This document shows positions 53,757 through 64,000 of a stretch of DNA of 64,000 nucleotides, in pieces (within the stretch, counting starts at the first letter, position 1; each line of letters opens with the position of its first letter). This DNA comes from Puccinia triticina (lineage: Eukaryota > Basidiomycota > Pucciniomycetes > Pucciniales > Pucciniaceae). The DNA lies in contig NC_070558.1 in assembly GCF_026914185.1 (NCBI RefSeq), forward strand, positions 5,270,001 through 5,334,000, in the 5' to 3' direction. The translations under genes were made by a program, and so were the position numbers. The notes below the pieces were generated by a model. It ran no database searches. It had not been told where the DNA came from and was given only the letters and a program-made list of their open reading frames with translations.

Positions 53757-55800
53757 CTAGGGTTTAAGGGCGGCTGCGCCGCCCTGCAACTGTTGGCGCT
53801 TTTAATTGTGAAAGTGTAAAAAAATCTAATTGTTTGCATTGTATTACTGCAAGAAGTCAAACAAAATTGATGTCAATTCCCGGACTCTGAAACATGGCGA
53901 AGAGCCTAGTCTAGCATATATCCTTTCACAGAGAAAATAAATGCTTTTTGGCTTGGCATTTCAAACCTTCCCTACAAAGGCTACAAAAACACTTATTAAT
54001 AATCAATAATAACACAACTAATGCAAGACATATGTATTAAATACATTCAGAAGATCTTTAGAACCTCCAATCTGAAAAATTGCCAAATTTTCTGGACAAG
54101 TCACCCGCAATAAGGTTACATACAGTTGACCATGGGCAAAAACTTGAGATTTCAATACAAGCACTACTTGTTTCAATGTTTGGCCCCGGCTCTTGTTAAT
54201 GTTCATTGAGAAGTATGCTACTACAGGGAACTGATTGCAATAGAATGAAATCTTAGCCTGGTCTTCACCCTTGTACCGGAGTGTTATATTTGTTAATGTA
54301 ACTTCTTTTCATTTATGAGAGCCTGTCAAGATATTTGCACCCATTTTCCACCTCCTGTTGCACAAGCCTTGCGGAATGTTCAGGTTCTGTAGTAACATTA
54401 CTAGCATACCAACTGCTAAGGATAAGCTGTGCTCAGGAAAGCCAGGGAAATCCAGTCTGCTAAGACTTTCCTCTGCCAACAAGTCTAAGGATTCATTGTC
54501 TGGCTTATCAACCAAAATTGAGGTTAACACTTCTACATTCATCTTTTTGAGTACCGCGTGATTCAGAGCTCAAGTATCAACATTAAGTGGGGCCAGGATG
54601 CATCTTGAACTGAGATATTCCATGTAACTGTCTTGTGTTCTTTGACATTCAGTCTTGATGCCTCCATATATATACTTGACAGAATTCTGGATGAGGTCAT
54701 CTGGAGAAATTGCCAAGTTGACATTGATTGTTCCAAGTTGCACCTTCTTGATTGATGTGGTTTGCAATCTCCCTTCGCCGAGATCAAGTAGTTCTTGACC
54801 GCTTCAGTGTCCTTGCTTTGCCTCAGCCTCATGTTAAGGTTTAAAGCGTGCTTTTTGACTGCTCCCCATAAGGACAAAGATTTTAGAGTGGCGTGACAAG
54901 ACCGCGGACACTCTTCCAACCCAACGACGGGAAGAGTTTGACAAAGGTCACCCAGAAAAACAACACACTTTCCCCCAAACGGGTGTGGATTATTTGTCAA
55001 CAGTTGCAGTGATATGTCGACGGCTTGGATAGCTTGGAGGTGCATCGTCACAATCTCGTCCCAAAAAATGATGTCGGCTGTGATCATCTCACAACCGCAT
55101 TTTGTCGAGGCATCAATGCTGCACAAGGTCTCATTGTTAATTGTTAATGGGAGCTTGAAAGCAGAGTGAGCCGTTTGACCTCCATTGAGCAGGAGCGCTG
55201 CCACCCCCGTCGATGTAACAAGCACACATTTCTTCTGGTTGATTGTCAAACCATCAATTAAACTGTCGAGAAGAAAAGTTTTACCGGTCCCGCCAGGTCC
55301 ATCCAAGTAGAATGTTTGTGGCACTTAGTTATTGACCGCATACATCACACCATTGAAGAAGACTCGCTGCTCCGGAGTAAACATCATTTCATTCTTCTCC
55401 AAGCGGGCACTGATCGCGGCGAAGTCAAAAATATCTTGCGCTCCATCAAACATCTCCATCAGGAATTGATCTTTACAGGAAAGCTTCAACCCAACGGACT
55501 GGAAACAAGACATAATGTTGGTATCAATATTGGCACATCTATTCTGGGACACGGTCTCAGCTTCCCGGAATTGGCGAACATCTTATTCTGGAAATTGCGG
55601 GGCCCGGAGAGACATTGTAGCCTGGGACACTGTCTCAGGATCCCGGAATTGGTAGTATTCCGGCAACGTGTAGGCCTCGGAAGGAATAGCATACCAACCC
55701 GGGAAACAGAAATAGTCTCAGCTTTCCGGATTTGGAGGACATCATCGGCTTCACATTCTTGCAACGCACACAGACAATGGAGGGGAAAATAGTAACTTGA
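53757..55800 (-). mobile_element. Helitron with 3' terminus and decayed helicase
   Basis: The 3' end is at 53757: on the minus strand GGGCGGC-GCA-GCCGCCC (stem of 7) is followed by TTAAACCCTAG and then T in the flank. The helicase remnant lies 260 bp upstream (54018-55552) in the same orientation, as in autonomous Helitrons. The Rep/HUH nuclease part was not recognised, and the 5' TC end was not located, so the right border (about 55800) is approximate. Confidence 0.75.
54018..55552 (-). pseudogene. Helitron PIF1-type helicase, broken
   Basis: Minus strand. The Walker A motif is FYLDGPGGTGKTFLL, motif II is ADIIFWDEIVTMH, and motif III is VVFLGDLCQTLPVV. Then follow LNLNMRLRQS, and after frameshifts SPDDLIQNSVKYIYGG, NILTGSHK, MNINKSRGQTLKQV and GQLYVTLLRV, the C-terminal PIF1/Helitron signature. 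TAA at 55325-55327 separates PEQRVFFNGVMYAVNN from the Walker A exon. Frameshifts lie near 54760, 54550 and 54300. The GDFRQ-type motif is altered to GDLCQ. It cannot make an active helicase. Confidence 0.88.
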
Positions 55801-55873
55801 TGTTGAGAAACATAATAGGGTCGGAAAAGGAATAAGGCGAGGCGGAAGTCGTGGTCAGTTGAGGTTGGGGGGA

Positions 55874-55884
55874 AAAGTATAAAA
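55874..55884 (+). promoter_or_regulatory. TATA-like box upstream of a 14-bp hairpin
   Basis: AGTATAAAAGG lies about 30 bp upstream of the hairpin at 55913-55959. No reading frame follows, so a promoter role is speculative. Confidence 0.3.
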
Positions 55885-55912
55885 GGATACGGCGTCTGGG
55901 GTAGTTGAGTTC

Positions 55913-55959
55913 ACCACTTGGCTCTTGCTCGGCGCCAATTGCTTAAAGAGCCAAGTGGT
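55913..55959. repeat. Perfect 14-bp inverted repeat (hairpin)
   Basis: ACCACTTGGCTCTT and AAGAGCCAAGTGGT flank a 19-nt loop. It is the longest perfect simple hairpin outside the arrays in this part of the window. It may be a Helitron 5'-region structure or part of a small non-coding transcript. Confidence 0.7.
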
Positions 55960-56966
55960 CCAGGTCATATTGTACCTGTAATTTTATTTTACAACTGGGG
56001 GAAATGCTGCCAATTTTTTTTTGTGGTGTTCCTGTCGGTCCGCTTAATGTTAAACCACTGATTCAGATAAAACTGTGTCTTTAATAAACTTGGATATACA
56101 CTGATGTTGGAATTTCTCCTTGACATATGATATAATTCCTCATGTGGAGCCTGAAGCCCTGTAATCACTGGATCAACCCCAACTTCAAGTCTCTTTATCC
56201 TTTCCTCCCTGTCCTTTCCTCATTGTCCTGGCTTCCTTCTTACTGCCTCTTGAGTCCTTTTCCAGCCTTTTCCTTGCCTACATGCTGTTGCTTTCCCTCT
56301 CTCTCCTCCTTATCCCATCCCTCACTTTTCTCCACTCTTCTTCCCTTTCATTTGCAATCCATTTGAGTTTCTCAACACCTAGCAGTTACCCATTGTCATT
56401 GACTATTTTATATTTTATTGAATTCCTCAGGAAACTCAACATCCATTAACCAATTCATTAAATTTTTCAACATTCATGGTCCGCAGCCAGTCAACTCACA
56501 TGCAGCAAACTCAATTTGGTGAAGAAACCAAAAAGGTCTCTTGGATGATCTTCTGATTTCATTCTGATGATTATCATATGTCTACTTCTCTTTTAATTTT
56601 TTCAGTTTTCTCTCAATTGCAACTTCCTGTTGTTTTTCTTCTTTTGGCCTTTCCAAAAGATTCATACATATCACAGGCTAGGCTCCCATATGGCAGTTCT
56701 CATCAGTAAACAGCCATTTTCAGCAATTCAATTGCAAATGAGCTGCGGGCAAACAACGGTCTGAGACCTCATCAGCAAGCAACCGACCTTATGCCACCTT
56801 TGGGCAGTGTATGCAACCCAGTCTCAGTAAGACTACACTTGCTTCACTTGGGCCCTGGGCAGAGTCAGACCGGGGGACGGACCAGGCCCCGGGGGTTATG
56901 CCGCGAGTCGCTAGGGGCGGGCACCGAGCCTGACCCGGCCAGAAAAGCAGGACGAACCACAGCACG
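55960..56966. other. Intergenic region upstream of the Scm3-like gene
   Basis: Pyrimidine-rich sequence lies at 56180-56350, followed by AT-rich sequence. GC content rises sharply from about 56780, which marks the 5' flank of the following gene. No gene recognised. Confidence 0.5.
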
Positions 56967-58270
56967 ATGAACATCTCACACCTCGAGCGCTTCCTGACGA
57001 CCTCCCCGGACACGACAAGTGGAGCCGACGAGCCGCCGCTCGACCTGGACAACATCTGTCTGCTCCGGGCCCGGTCGATGCGCAAGTTCGTGCGGGCGCT
57101 GGAGAGCATCGCGACGCGGTACGCGGGCGACGGGGACGAGGAGGCGGACGACGTGGTGGACCTGGCCCGGCTCGAGGTGGTCGAGGACCGCGGATACATC
57201 CGCAACCGGCTTGCCCTCCAGCCCCTCTCCTCGCCCAGCTCCAACAAGGGCAAGCAAAGGGCCGACCCCCGTCTCCAGCTCTTCGACCTCCTCGACCCTC
57301 CCTCTCACGACGCGGATCCCGACGAATGGGGCGAGATTGATGGCCAGAGCGGCGGGACGGAGGACGAGGACTACACCAGCGACGATCCGGATTCCTCGTC
57401 TGTTATCTCAGCCCCTTCATCTTCATCATCGTCATCGTCCAGAGAGAGTGGGGCGCGGAAAACCCTCGCTCTCCAGGCCCCACCGAGCGCCTCAACGCTG
57501 AGCCAATCCGCCCCAGCCTCGCCCCCCGCCCACCCCACCCCTCGCATCGCCTATCTCGATCCGCGCAACACAGTGACCAATGCGCTCTTCGAGCGGCTCA
57601 AGAAACGCGTCCAGGAACGCGCGTCCGACATCTCCCGCCACCGGCTCCACAAGGCCTCGACGACGGGCCGGGCAGAGGAAGAACCGTGCGGGTTTTCGTC
57701 GCCAAGCTCCGTCAGTTCATCTTTTCCAGCGGCCACGGGGCTTCTCCTTCTGATCCATGAGGAATAAAACTGATGTTTCTGGGTTGTGCACGTTCGTAGT
57801 CGATGGCCACGTCGGCCTCGCTCTCGTCGGTGCTGACGACGACGGCGCCGATGCTTTCGCCGTACCTGAAGCGGCTGCTGCACGCGAGCGGGACGACGCG
57901 GGAGGGGCGCACGGGAGCGATGATGGCGGCCCCGCAGACGCCGTCGACGCTGCGTCGGAGCAGCCCTGCACCCGAGCCGCGTCCCATCTCCTCGCGGAAA
58001 CGGCCCCGCCCCGCCTCGCCCGTCCTCTCCTCCTCACCGCCCCGCACCGTCGCCCGCCCCTCCCTGCTCTTCTCCTCTGCCCTCAACCCTGCAACACTCG
58101 TACCGAACCCCCCTTTGCCTTCGATGTCTTCGGCCCAGCTTGACCAGGAACAGGCCGACGAGGCCGACAGACGGGCCCGCGAAAGCTCCGAAGACCCCAT
58201 GCTCCTGCCCGCTAGCTCAAAGAAACGCAGACACTCCAAACCTCGGGCCTCGGGCCCCCCTCTGCCCTGA
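56967..58270 (+). CDS. Scm3/HJURP-like protein (putative CENP-A chaperone), 2 exons
   Basis: The exon model is join(56967..57710, 57800..58270), 1215 nt, 404 residues; the 89-bp intron starts GTCAGT and ends GTAG in phase 0. The N-terminal region (residues 28-75) reads NICLLRARSMRKFVRALESI, ATRYAGDGDEEADDVVDLAR, LEVVEDRGYIRNR. The spacing of a helix, then an acidic D-x-V-D-L turn and E-V-V-E-D-R-G-Y-I-R resembles the Scm3 signature (helix, D-x-I-D-L, then I-V-x-D-x-G-H-L-R). The rest is Ser/Pro-rich with acidic and basic clusters (SSKKRRHSKPR near the end), fitting a disordered nuclear protein. Scm3 deposits CENP-A at centromeres; function here is inferred from one short motif. The intron was chosen because it joins two long open frames in phase and removes the early stop at 57767. 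Confidence 0.6.
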
Positions 58271-59362
58271 CCCACAAGGACCGCCCTGCTGCTTGAGCAA
58301 GACTTTTTTTTTTTTTTTTTAGTGCTTATTGATTTGACATTGCGCACTTAAGTATTGTGTTTTGAAAAATGCTTGGTCACTTTTCCAAAATTAGTTCTGC
58401 AGCGGAAAGTTTAAAAGCTACACTTTTGATGTCTGGGAGGCTCTGGTAGCTGGATATGAGTAGAATCTGTGGGTGAACTCCATTTCTGGAATACATCAAG
58501 TGAAGTTGGTGTTTTTGTGATGGAGGGGGAGATTACCCAAATCTCCAAGAATTATTCAAAACACAATACATGCTAGTAGATTATATACATACAATGATGT
58601 TTTGAATATGATACATGGTTGAATAAAGCCAGTTGTTTTTATTGTTGAGTTTGAAGAATTTTAGTCCGGCTGATTTTTAGAGAAGAAGGAAAAAAAAGGG
58701 AAGAAAGCACCCAAAGAAAGTGATAACAGAAAAATCCATCTCTTTTGACAAGTCTGAACCTTTGCAAAAGTCAAATCCAACTAACTTTTGTCACAACTGT
58801 GGCCCAGACAGTTACGTGTTATGTGGGTGCTCAAGCCACATACCCTAGAGATTTAAGCGGGCAGAAAGTTAGCCAAACCTGACCCCCTGCTACTCTAGGA
58901 TCCAGCCCAACCTTTCCCACCAAAAAACCTGGGAAGTTGACCTGTGTGTTTTTGTCAATAACAAATATAGAGACAATAATAACGATATTGGTGATGATAA
59001 TCATAAAAATAATAAGAAAAAGATAATGATCTCAATAAGAAAAGGAAAAGGAAACCACAACCAATGATTTTGATTTTCTTCCATATAGATTTTGATATTT
59101 TTGAATCAATTGGTGTTGAGGATGAATTTTGAAAGTGATTTGAAAACCAAAGGATTGTTGAGTAAGTCTTTCAACAAATTTGGATTGATTTTGATTTTTT
59201 TTTTGATATTAACTGTGATCTGAATTTCTTGCGCTTATTGTTGAGCCTTCTACATTGAATGAGATAGTGATAAACCATTTCTGGAACTCAACATTCTGTA
59301 CAGTTGGGGGATTCAATTTTGTCAATGTGAAAGAGGAAATTGTTAAGATGCAAATGGCTGAC
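58271..59362. other. Intergenic region
   Basis: A T run of about 18 lies at 58303-58320. The rest is AT-rich and without recognised genes. It probably holds the 3' flank of the Scm3-like gene and the 3' region of the LINE on the minus strand. Confidence 0.5.
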
Positions 59363-61551
59363 TCAAAGTTGATAAATTGTGGAACTCAATCCAAGCTCCT
59401 GACAATTCAAGGATTCAAAAATCTTCATTGGAAATTTGGAAAGTGAGATGTTGTTTTGGTTGATTGCTGTCTTCATTTTTCTGAATTTGAATCTGGATCT
59501 GATAACTTGTTGAATGTTGGAAAGTGTTCTTTTTTGCTGATCAAGGTTGAACATTTGATTGCCTTCTGTAGCTTCTTTGGCAAGTAGATAAACTTTCTTG
59601 TTTTCCGGAATCCCAACATGTGCTAGGCACCAAAAGAGCAAGACCAAAAAGCCAAAAAGGATTAATTCTTTGATTTTGTTGAAAATTTGGATAAAGACGT
59701 GTTGATTTGATTGTGAATGAGGCGGTCTAGCAATAACTTGAAGGACTGCCTGATTGTCGGAGAAGATGTTGATCCAATTTGATAGAGGTAAATTGTTTTT
59801 GAGGAATTCATTCTTGACAATATGATCAAGAACAATATTAACTGCCTGAACTTCTACTTCAAAAGCTGATGCCTTGTCCACATCATTGATCCAACAGGCA
59901 AAAAATGTTGAGTTGTTATGGAGAGCCGCCAAGGCTGATCCTTTATCTGGAATATTAGAACCATCTGTAAAAAGAAGAGATTCTTTTTCCCTTTTCTTCT
60001 CCAAAATTTGGTTAATAACTATCCCTTTAGCTGATTCTGTTTTAATTTTAAGATTTTCAACTTTAATAAAGAAATTTGACCAGGGTGGAATAATGTGATT
60101 ATGAATTGTTTTGGTTGTTTGCAGGTTGTATTCTGAAAATAATTGATCATCAAAAATGTTGTGCATTGACAAAAGGTGAGTTGAAGGTTGGTTATTGAGT
60201 TCATTTACAACCAACTGTCTGACTGGATGGTCTTCAGGAGCTGTCAACTTTTTACAGATATATGAGTGGCTTTTCTTTTTAACACATTGAAAAAGGGGAT
60301 TAACGGTGAGTCACTCTCAATGAATTTGCATGGAGTAGTTTTAAACACCCCAAGGACCACTCAAACTGCTTGGTTATATATTTTAACAATCATATTTTTA
60401 ACTGAGGCTTTGTTTCTTTTAGAAGCCCAAACACAACTACTGTATAAGACTCTTGATCAAAGTACACTCATGAAGAGATTCTTGGACTGTTGTAAGCCCA
60501 AACCATACAAACACCGGGATATTCTGATAAGTTGATTTGCCGTATTGATTCCGCATTTCTTGACTTTCTGTAGGTGAAGGGTGAAAGAGAGTCGTGGATC
60601 AAGGTTTACACCAAGATATTTGACTGAATCCAACTTGTTCATATTAATATTGCCAAATGAAAATGGTCAAACATCAACTGAACAATGGGTAAAAACCATG
60701 AAGTTTGCTTTCTTCTTACCAAAAATGTGTTATGTTTCTTTCCCCATACAAGGGAATGGCTACCCTTGTTTTTGAGTGAAGGAATGGCATTTTTGAGTCA
60801 ACTGTTGGCCACAAAGTTAGTGACATTGTTGATAAAACCTAAAGAGAATTTGTCTTGATTCAAACTTAGAGGAGAATTAATTAGTAGTCCTGAATTATAG
60901 ATGATATACAGAATGGGCAACAAGGGAGATCCTTGTGGCAATCCACAACTTAATTGAAAGGAAGGAGATAGATAATCATCCATACAAAGGGATTTAGTGT
61001 AATCTGATAAGAAGGAATGGATAATTTTTGATAGGTACGTTGGCATGTCAAGGTGAGTAAGGGAGTCAATCAACCAATCCTTGATAACCAAAGGATAGGC
61101 TAATTTAACATCAAGAAAGAGTGCTGATACCACCTTATTCTCTCTCCATTTTTTTCCAAATCCATGATGATAGAAACATATTAGCATCATCAGTACAACA
61201 ATTAGCTCAACCACCAAAGTGGCCATGAGCTAGTACATCATTGTTTTCAGCCCAGTAAGTTATCCTCTTATTCAATAGACTCTTGAATATTTTTCCTAAA
61301 CATGAAAGAAGTGCACTAGGGCAATATGACCCTGGAAGTGAATACAAATATTTATTGGCTTTCCTGATAATTACTGTGATGGTGTGTCTCCAGAACTTAG
61401 GAAAATACCCCAGTCTGAGACATGCAGAAAAGAGATTGGTGAGTAGAGGGATTACAAAATCTTTACTCCAAAAGAGAACTTTGTTAGCAATGTCATCATG
61501 ACCTCTGGCTTTTTTTTTTGGGTAGTTTGGAAATGATGTTATCGACCTCAA
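59363..61551 (-). mobile_element. Decayed LINE (non-LTR retrotransposon): RT plus RNase H
   Basis: Minus strand, order RT then RNase H. RT remnants: 61207-61551 (KKKARGHDDIANKVLF, LFSACLRLGYFPKFWRHT, SALLSCLGKIFKSLLNKRI), 60798-61226 (FLDVKLAYPLVIKDWL, CGLPQGSPLLPILYIIYN). The catalytic F/Y-x-D-D motif has become GFINNVTN (Asn codons at 60825-60830). 60457-60642 (VKYLGVNLDPRLSFTLHL) is the thumb entry. RNase H is in one intact frame (59363-60247): LFTDGSNIPDKGSALAAL, AFEVEVQAVN, NIFSDNQAVLQVI, AHVGIPENKKVYLLAKEA, all four catalytic positions visible. An RT with a C-terminal RNase H fits the Tad/I-type group known from fungi. The 5' part (endonuclease) is missing. Confidence 0.9.
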
Positions 61552-61920
61552 GCAATATGAAAAAAAAAACTCAAGAAACTGGTGTCAGTTGACATGCCAG
61601 ATGCAGGCTGATACAATGCCTCTTACCTGAGTTTATCCAGATTCATTCCAGGTTGAGTCCATGTATTTTTACAAACTAGCTCAGGCTAAAAGGTATGTTG
61701 AGACTCCGCCAGCTGCACCATAATTTAGTGCACATTCACTTTCAAGGTGCTCAGTTGGCACAGCAGGATCACCTGAGTAAGCATCAACCCCCTTGTCCAC
61801 CTGAAGGAATCCCCCCAGCCAACTAACTAGGCCATACCCCCTATATTGACTGGGAGGAATCCCTCCTGTTCAACAAATACATAGAACAGTCAACCAAGAG
61901 GGATCTCTCCTGGTTGACTG

Positions 61921-63173
61921 TAGAGATCGCCAAGTGGACCCGGGTACCCGTGGCGGGTGCGGGTACCTGCGGTCATTTTGGGCATATTTAGATACCCGCA
62001 CTCGGACCCGGCACCCGTAGGGCGGGTACCGGCGGTACCTGTGGCGGGTATCACGGGTGCCGCCTACAATTCAACCCTCTAGCCGGTCTATGCTGGCTTC
62101 AAGGGTGGTGTAACCTCTTGAGGACCGACACAGGCCGGTCATCAAGGGTGTATATACCCTCTCAATTTCTTGTCTGTGCTGGACACCAAGAGGGCATACA
62201 GTCTTGATGGCACAGAAGGACATCGAGAGGGTGTGTGTTTACCCTCCCAATGTCCAGTCTGTGCCGGTCACCAAGAGTTTACACCACCCTCAAAGGCGGC
62301 ATAGACCGTCATCAAGGGTGTATATACCCTCTCGGTGCCCGGTCTGGGCCAGATATCAAGAGGGATGTCTGCGTGTGAATTCTTGATGTCCGGTCTGGGC
62401 CGGACATCAAGAGTGTTATAAGGAAGCGGAGACAATTGTTAGGGTCCGCGACTGGTTGAAGAGCAGATGAAGAGATGTATTTCATAAAAAAGATGAAAGA
62501 TAAACAAAAAAATGGAAATAGTGCTGAGACAAACCTATAAGGAAGCAGAGACAATCGTTAGGGTCCGCGACTGGTTGAAGAGCAGATAGAGAGATGAGGT
62601 CTTCAACCAGCCGCGGGTAAAGGCTTATATATATACAAAGTGTATGGACTATTGAGTTGTAAAGTATGAGTATGAGAAAAATAGATGAGAAAATAATAAT
62701 AGACATGAATATGGAAATAGAAGATAAATAAGGTTCAACATTTTGACAATCCCTAAACTCTACAAGTGTATGCCCTCTTGGTGTCCAGCACAGACCGGAC
62801 ATCAAGAGGGCATATGTACATACACCCTCCTGATGTCCGCTCTTTGCCGGACATCAAGAGTGTATGCCCCCTCGGTGTCAGGCACATACCGGACATCAAG
62901 AGGGCATACATACACCCTCTTGATGTCCGGTCTGTGCCAGAAATCAAGAGTGTATGCCCTCTTGGTGTCCAGCATGTGCTGGACACCAAGAGGGTTAGGT
63001 TACAGGGGCGGCCATGATTGTGCTGCAAAAGGTTGTCCGCAACTGCTTGTCTCCAGACCTTTTGCAGCGGGTACCCGCCATCCAAAATTTACGTACCCGG
63101 ACCCGCACACGGTACCCGCCAAGGGCTAGCAGGTACCTGCCCACGGATACCGGGTACCCACGGGCGATCTCTA
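61921..63173. mobile_element. hAT-like element, 8-bp target duplication, inserted in the 44-bp array
   Basis: TIR TAGAGATCGCC at the left and its complement at the right (ending 63173); the 8-bp duplication GTTGACTG borders both ends exactly (61913-61920, 63174-63181). Both features fit hAT elements. The subterminal regions are dense in GGGTACCCG-type words. The interior has palindromic units with GACATCAAGAGGG and CCCTCTTGATGTC (62095-62415 and 62760-62995) and a direct duplication with GGTCCGCGACTGGTTGAAGA (about 62440 and 62560). No transposase is present, so it is non-autonomous. Confidence 0.92.
62095..62995 (+). repeat. Diverged palindromic array with ATCAAGAGGG units inside the hAT-like element
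   Basis: Units of about 55-60 bp combine GGACATCAAGAGGG, a short AT-rich centre such as CATACATACA, and CCCTCTTGATGTCC. About six copies lie at 62095-62415 and five at 62760-62995, separated by a 340-bp core with its own direct duplication. Related units occur at 48880-49110. Confidence 0.8.
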
Positions 63174-64000
63174 GTTGACTGCTTCATACAGTACTTGACT
63201 TGGAGGGATCCCTCCCGTCCAACAAATACATAGGATAGTTGACTGGGAGGGATCCCTCCCAGTCAACTAATACATGGAAAAGTCATCCAGGAGGCATCCC
63301 TCCTGGACAACTGATACGTAGAAAAATCAACCAGGAGGAATCCCTCCCGGTTGACTGCTCCATACAAAAGTCAAATGGGAGGGATCCCTCCCAGTTGACT
63401 ATTCCATATATCAGTTGTCCAGGAGGCATCCCTCCCGGTCAACTATTGTATGAACCTGTTGTCCAGGAGAGATCCCTTCCGGACAACTGTTGTATGGAGC
63501 AGTTGACCAGGAGGGATCCCTTGTGGTTGACTATTCTATGTGTCAGTCGTCCTGGAGAGATCCCTTCTGTTCAACTGATATAGGGAATATTTGTCTGGGA
63601 GGCATCCCTCCTGGTCAAGAGGTTCATACAATAGTTGACCGGGAGGGATCCCTCCCAGACAACTGTTCTATGTATCAGTTGACCGGGAGGAATCCCTCCT
63701 GGACAACTGTTCTATGTATCAGTCAACCAGGAGGGATCCCTCCTGGAAAACTGTTCTATGTATCAGTCAACCGGAAGTATCAGTTGACCAGGAGGGATCC
63801 CTCTTGGTCAAAATGGGTGGATGTGGCATATTTGGTTGGCTGGGGGGATTCCTCCTGCTTGACAAAGGTGCTGACATTTACCTACGCCAGCTGAGCAACT
63901 CAAAAGTGAGTGCACTAAGTTAAGGTGCAGCTGGTGTGGCTAAGTAGAGTCTTAAAATACTGCTTAGCCTGCGCTGTTGAGCAACTTCCAAATATTCCAG

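Larger units (their letters stand above)
61815..63850 (+). repeat. Array of about 17 palindromic 44-bp units, split by an insertion
   Basis: Each unit is a 32-bp palindrome (AGTTGACYRGGAGGGA and TCCCTCCYRGTCAACT) followed by a 12-bp spacer such as AATACATGGAAA. About two and a half units lie at 61815-61920 and about 14 at 63174-63850. One unit near 63770 is truncated to 17 bp. Arms vary (GACT, GACC, GTCC before the G-rich core) and in several units both arms changed together, for example GACTGGG with CCCAGTC. Confidence 0.92.
61683..63970. mobile_element. TIR-framed element carrying the 44-bp palindrome array
   Basis: Left arm 61683-61758 and right arm 63883-63970 are inverted copies sharing AGGCTAA, CCAGCTGCACC, TTAGTGCAC, TTCACTTT and GCTCAG.TGGC; the right arm has an extra 10 bp. 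Between them are the 44-bp palindromic units and the inserted hAT-like element (61921-63173). Without that insertion the unit would be about 1.0 kb. No coding sequence or clear target duplication is visible. Confidence 0.7.

Noticed and set aside
57712..58347. Minus-strand frame opposite the Scm3-like gene
   Set aside because: Antisense of exon 2 in a GC-rich region; low-complexity and without motif.

Overview
The window is nuclear DNA of a filamentous basidiomycete and most likely a rust fungus (Pucciniales, Puccinia-like). Five protein genes have short GT-AG introns (about 55-90 nt), and a tRNA gene carries an 8-nt intron. Single-copy genes are few, and the space between them is packed with decayed transposons of nearly every class. 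Mutations in the transposons favour TCG to TTG, as described for Pucciniomycotina. The rust assignment is inference; the fungal assignment is firm. No bacterial-type operons, rRNA genes or CRISPR arrays are present.

Layout. 1-9.7 kb: a minus-strand Copia element, apparently split into two parts (RT/RNase H at 1-1683, gag-protease-integrase at 7551-9278, half-tRNA primer site and putative LTR at 9328-9727). Between the parts lies a block with about 94 head-to-tail copies of a 28-bp palindromic unit (3236-5867) facing about 18 copies in inverted orientation (6463-6980). 10.7-13.4 kb: a GC-rich island with an intron-containing tRNA-Gly(UCC) and a three-exon glutaminyl-peptide cyclotransferase gene. 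15-31.5 kb: repeats, a MITE, a broken FAR1/MULE-type transposase gene, and several TIR elements with target-site duplications, one nested inside another. 32-33.2 kb: a five-exon pyrroline-5-carboxylate reductase gene. 37.7-39.2 kb: a three-exon Bqt4-like gene (KilA-N domain plus C-terminal membrane anchor). 42.5-47.3 kb: a complete Mutator-like transposon with a 9-bp target duplication and a six-exon transposase gene killed by two in-frame stops. 49-56 kb: Helitron 3' ends and a decayed Helitron helicase. 57-58.3 kb: a GC-rich two-exon gene resembling the CENP-A chaperone Scm3/HJURP. 59.4-61.6 kb: a dead LINE. 61.7-64 kb: a TIR-flanked array of 44-bp palindromes, into which a hAT-like element carrying another palindromic array has inserted.

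The five single-copy features (tRNA-Gly, cyclotransferase, P5C reductase, Bqt4-like, Scm3-like) are functionally unrelated. Two signals stand out. First, several unrelated repeat families are built from short head-to-tail palindromes and sit inside inverted-repeat frames, reminiscent of foldback elements. Second, the catalytic Asp-Asp pairs of both reverse transcriptases are now Asn-Asn, and the MULE gene has two TGA stops; all six changes are explained by TCG to TTG transitions.
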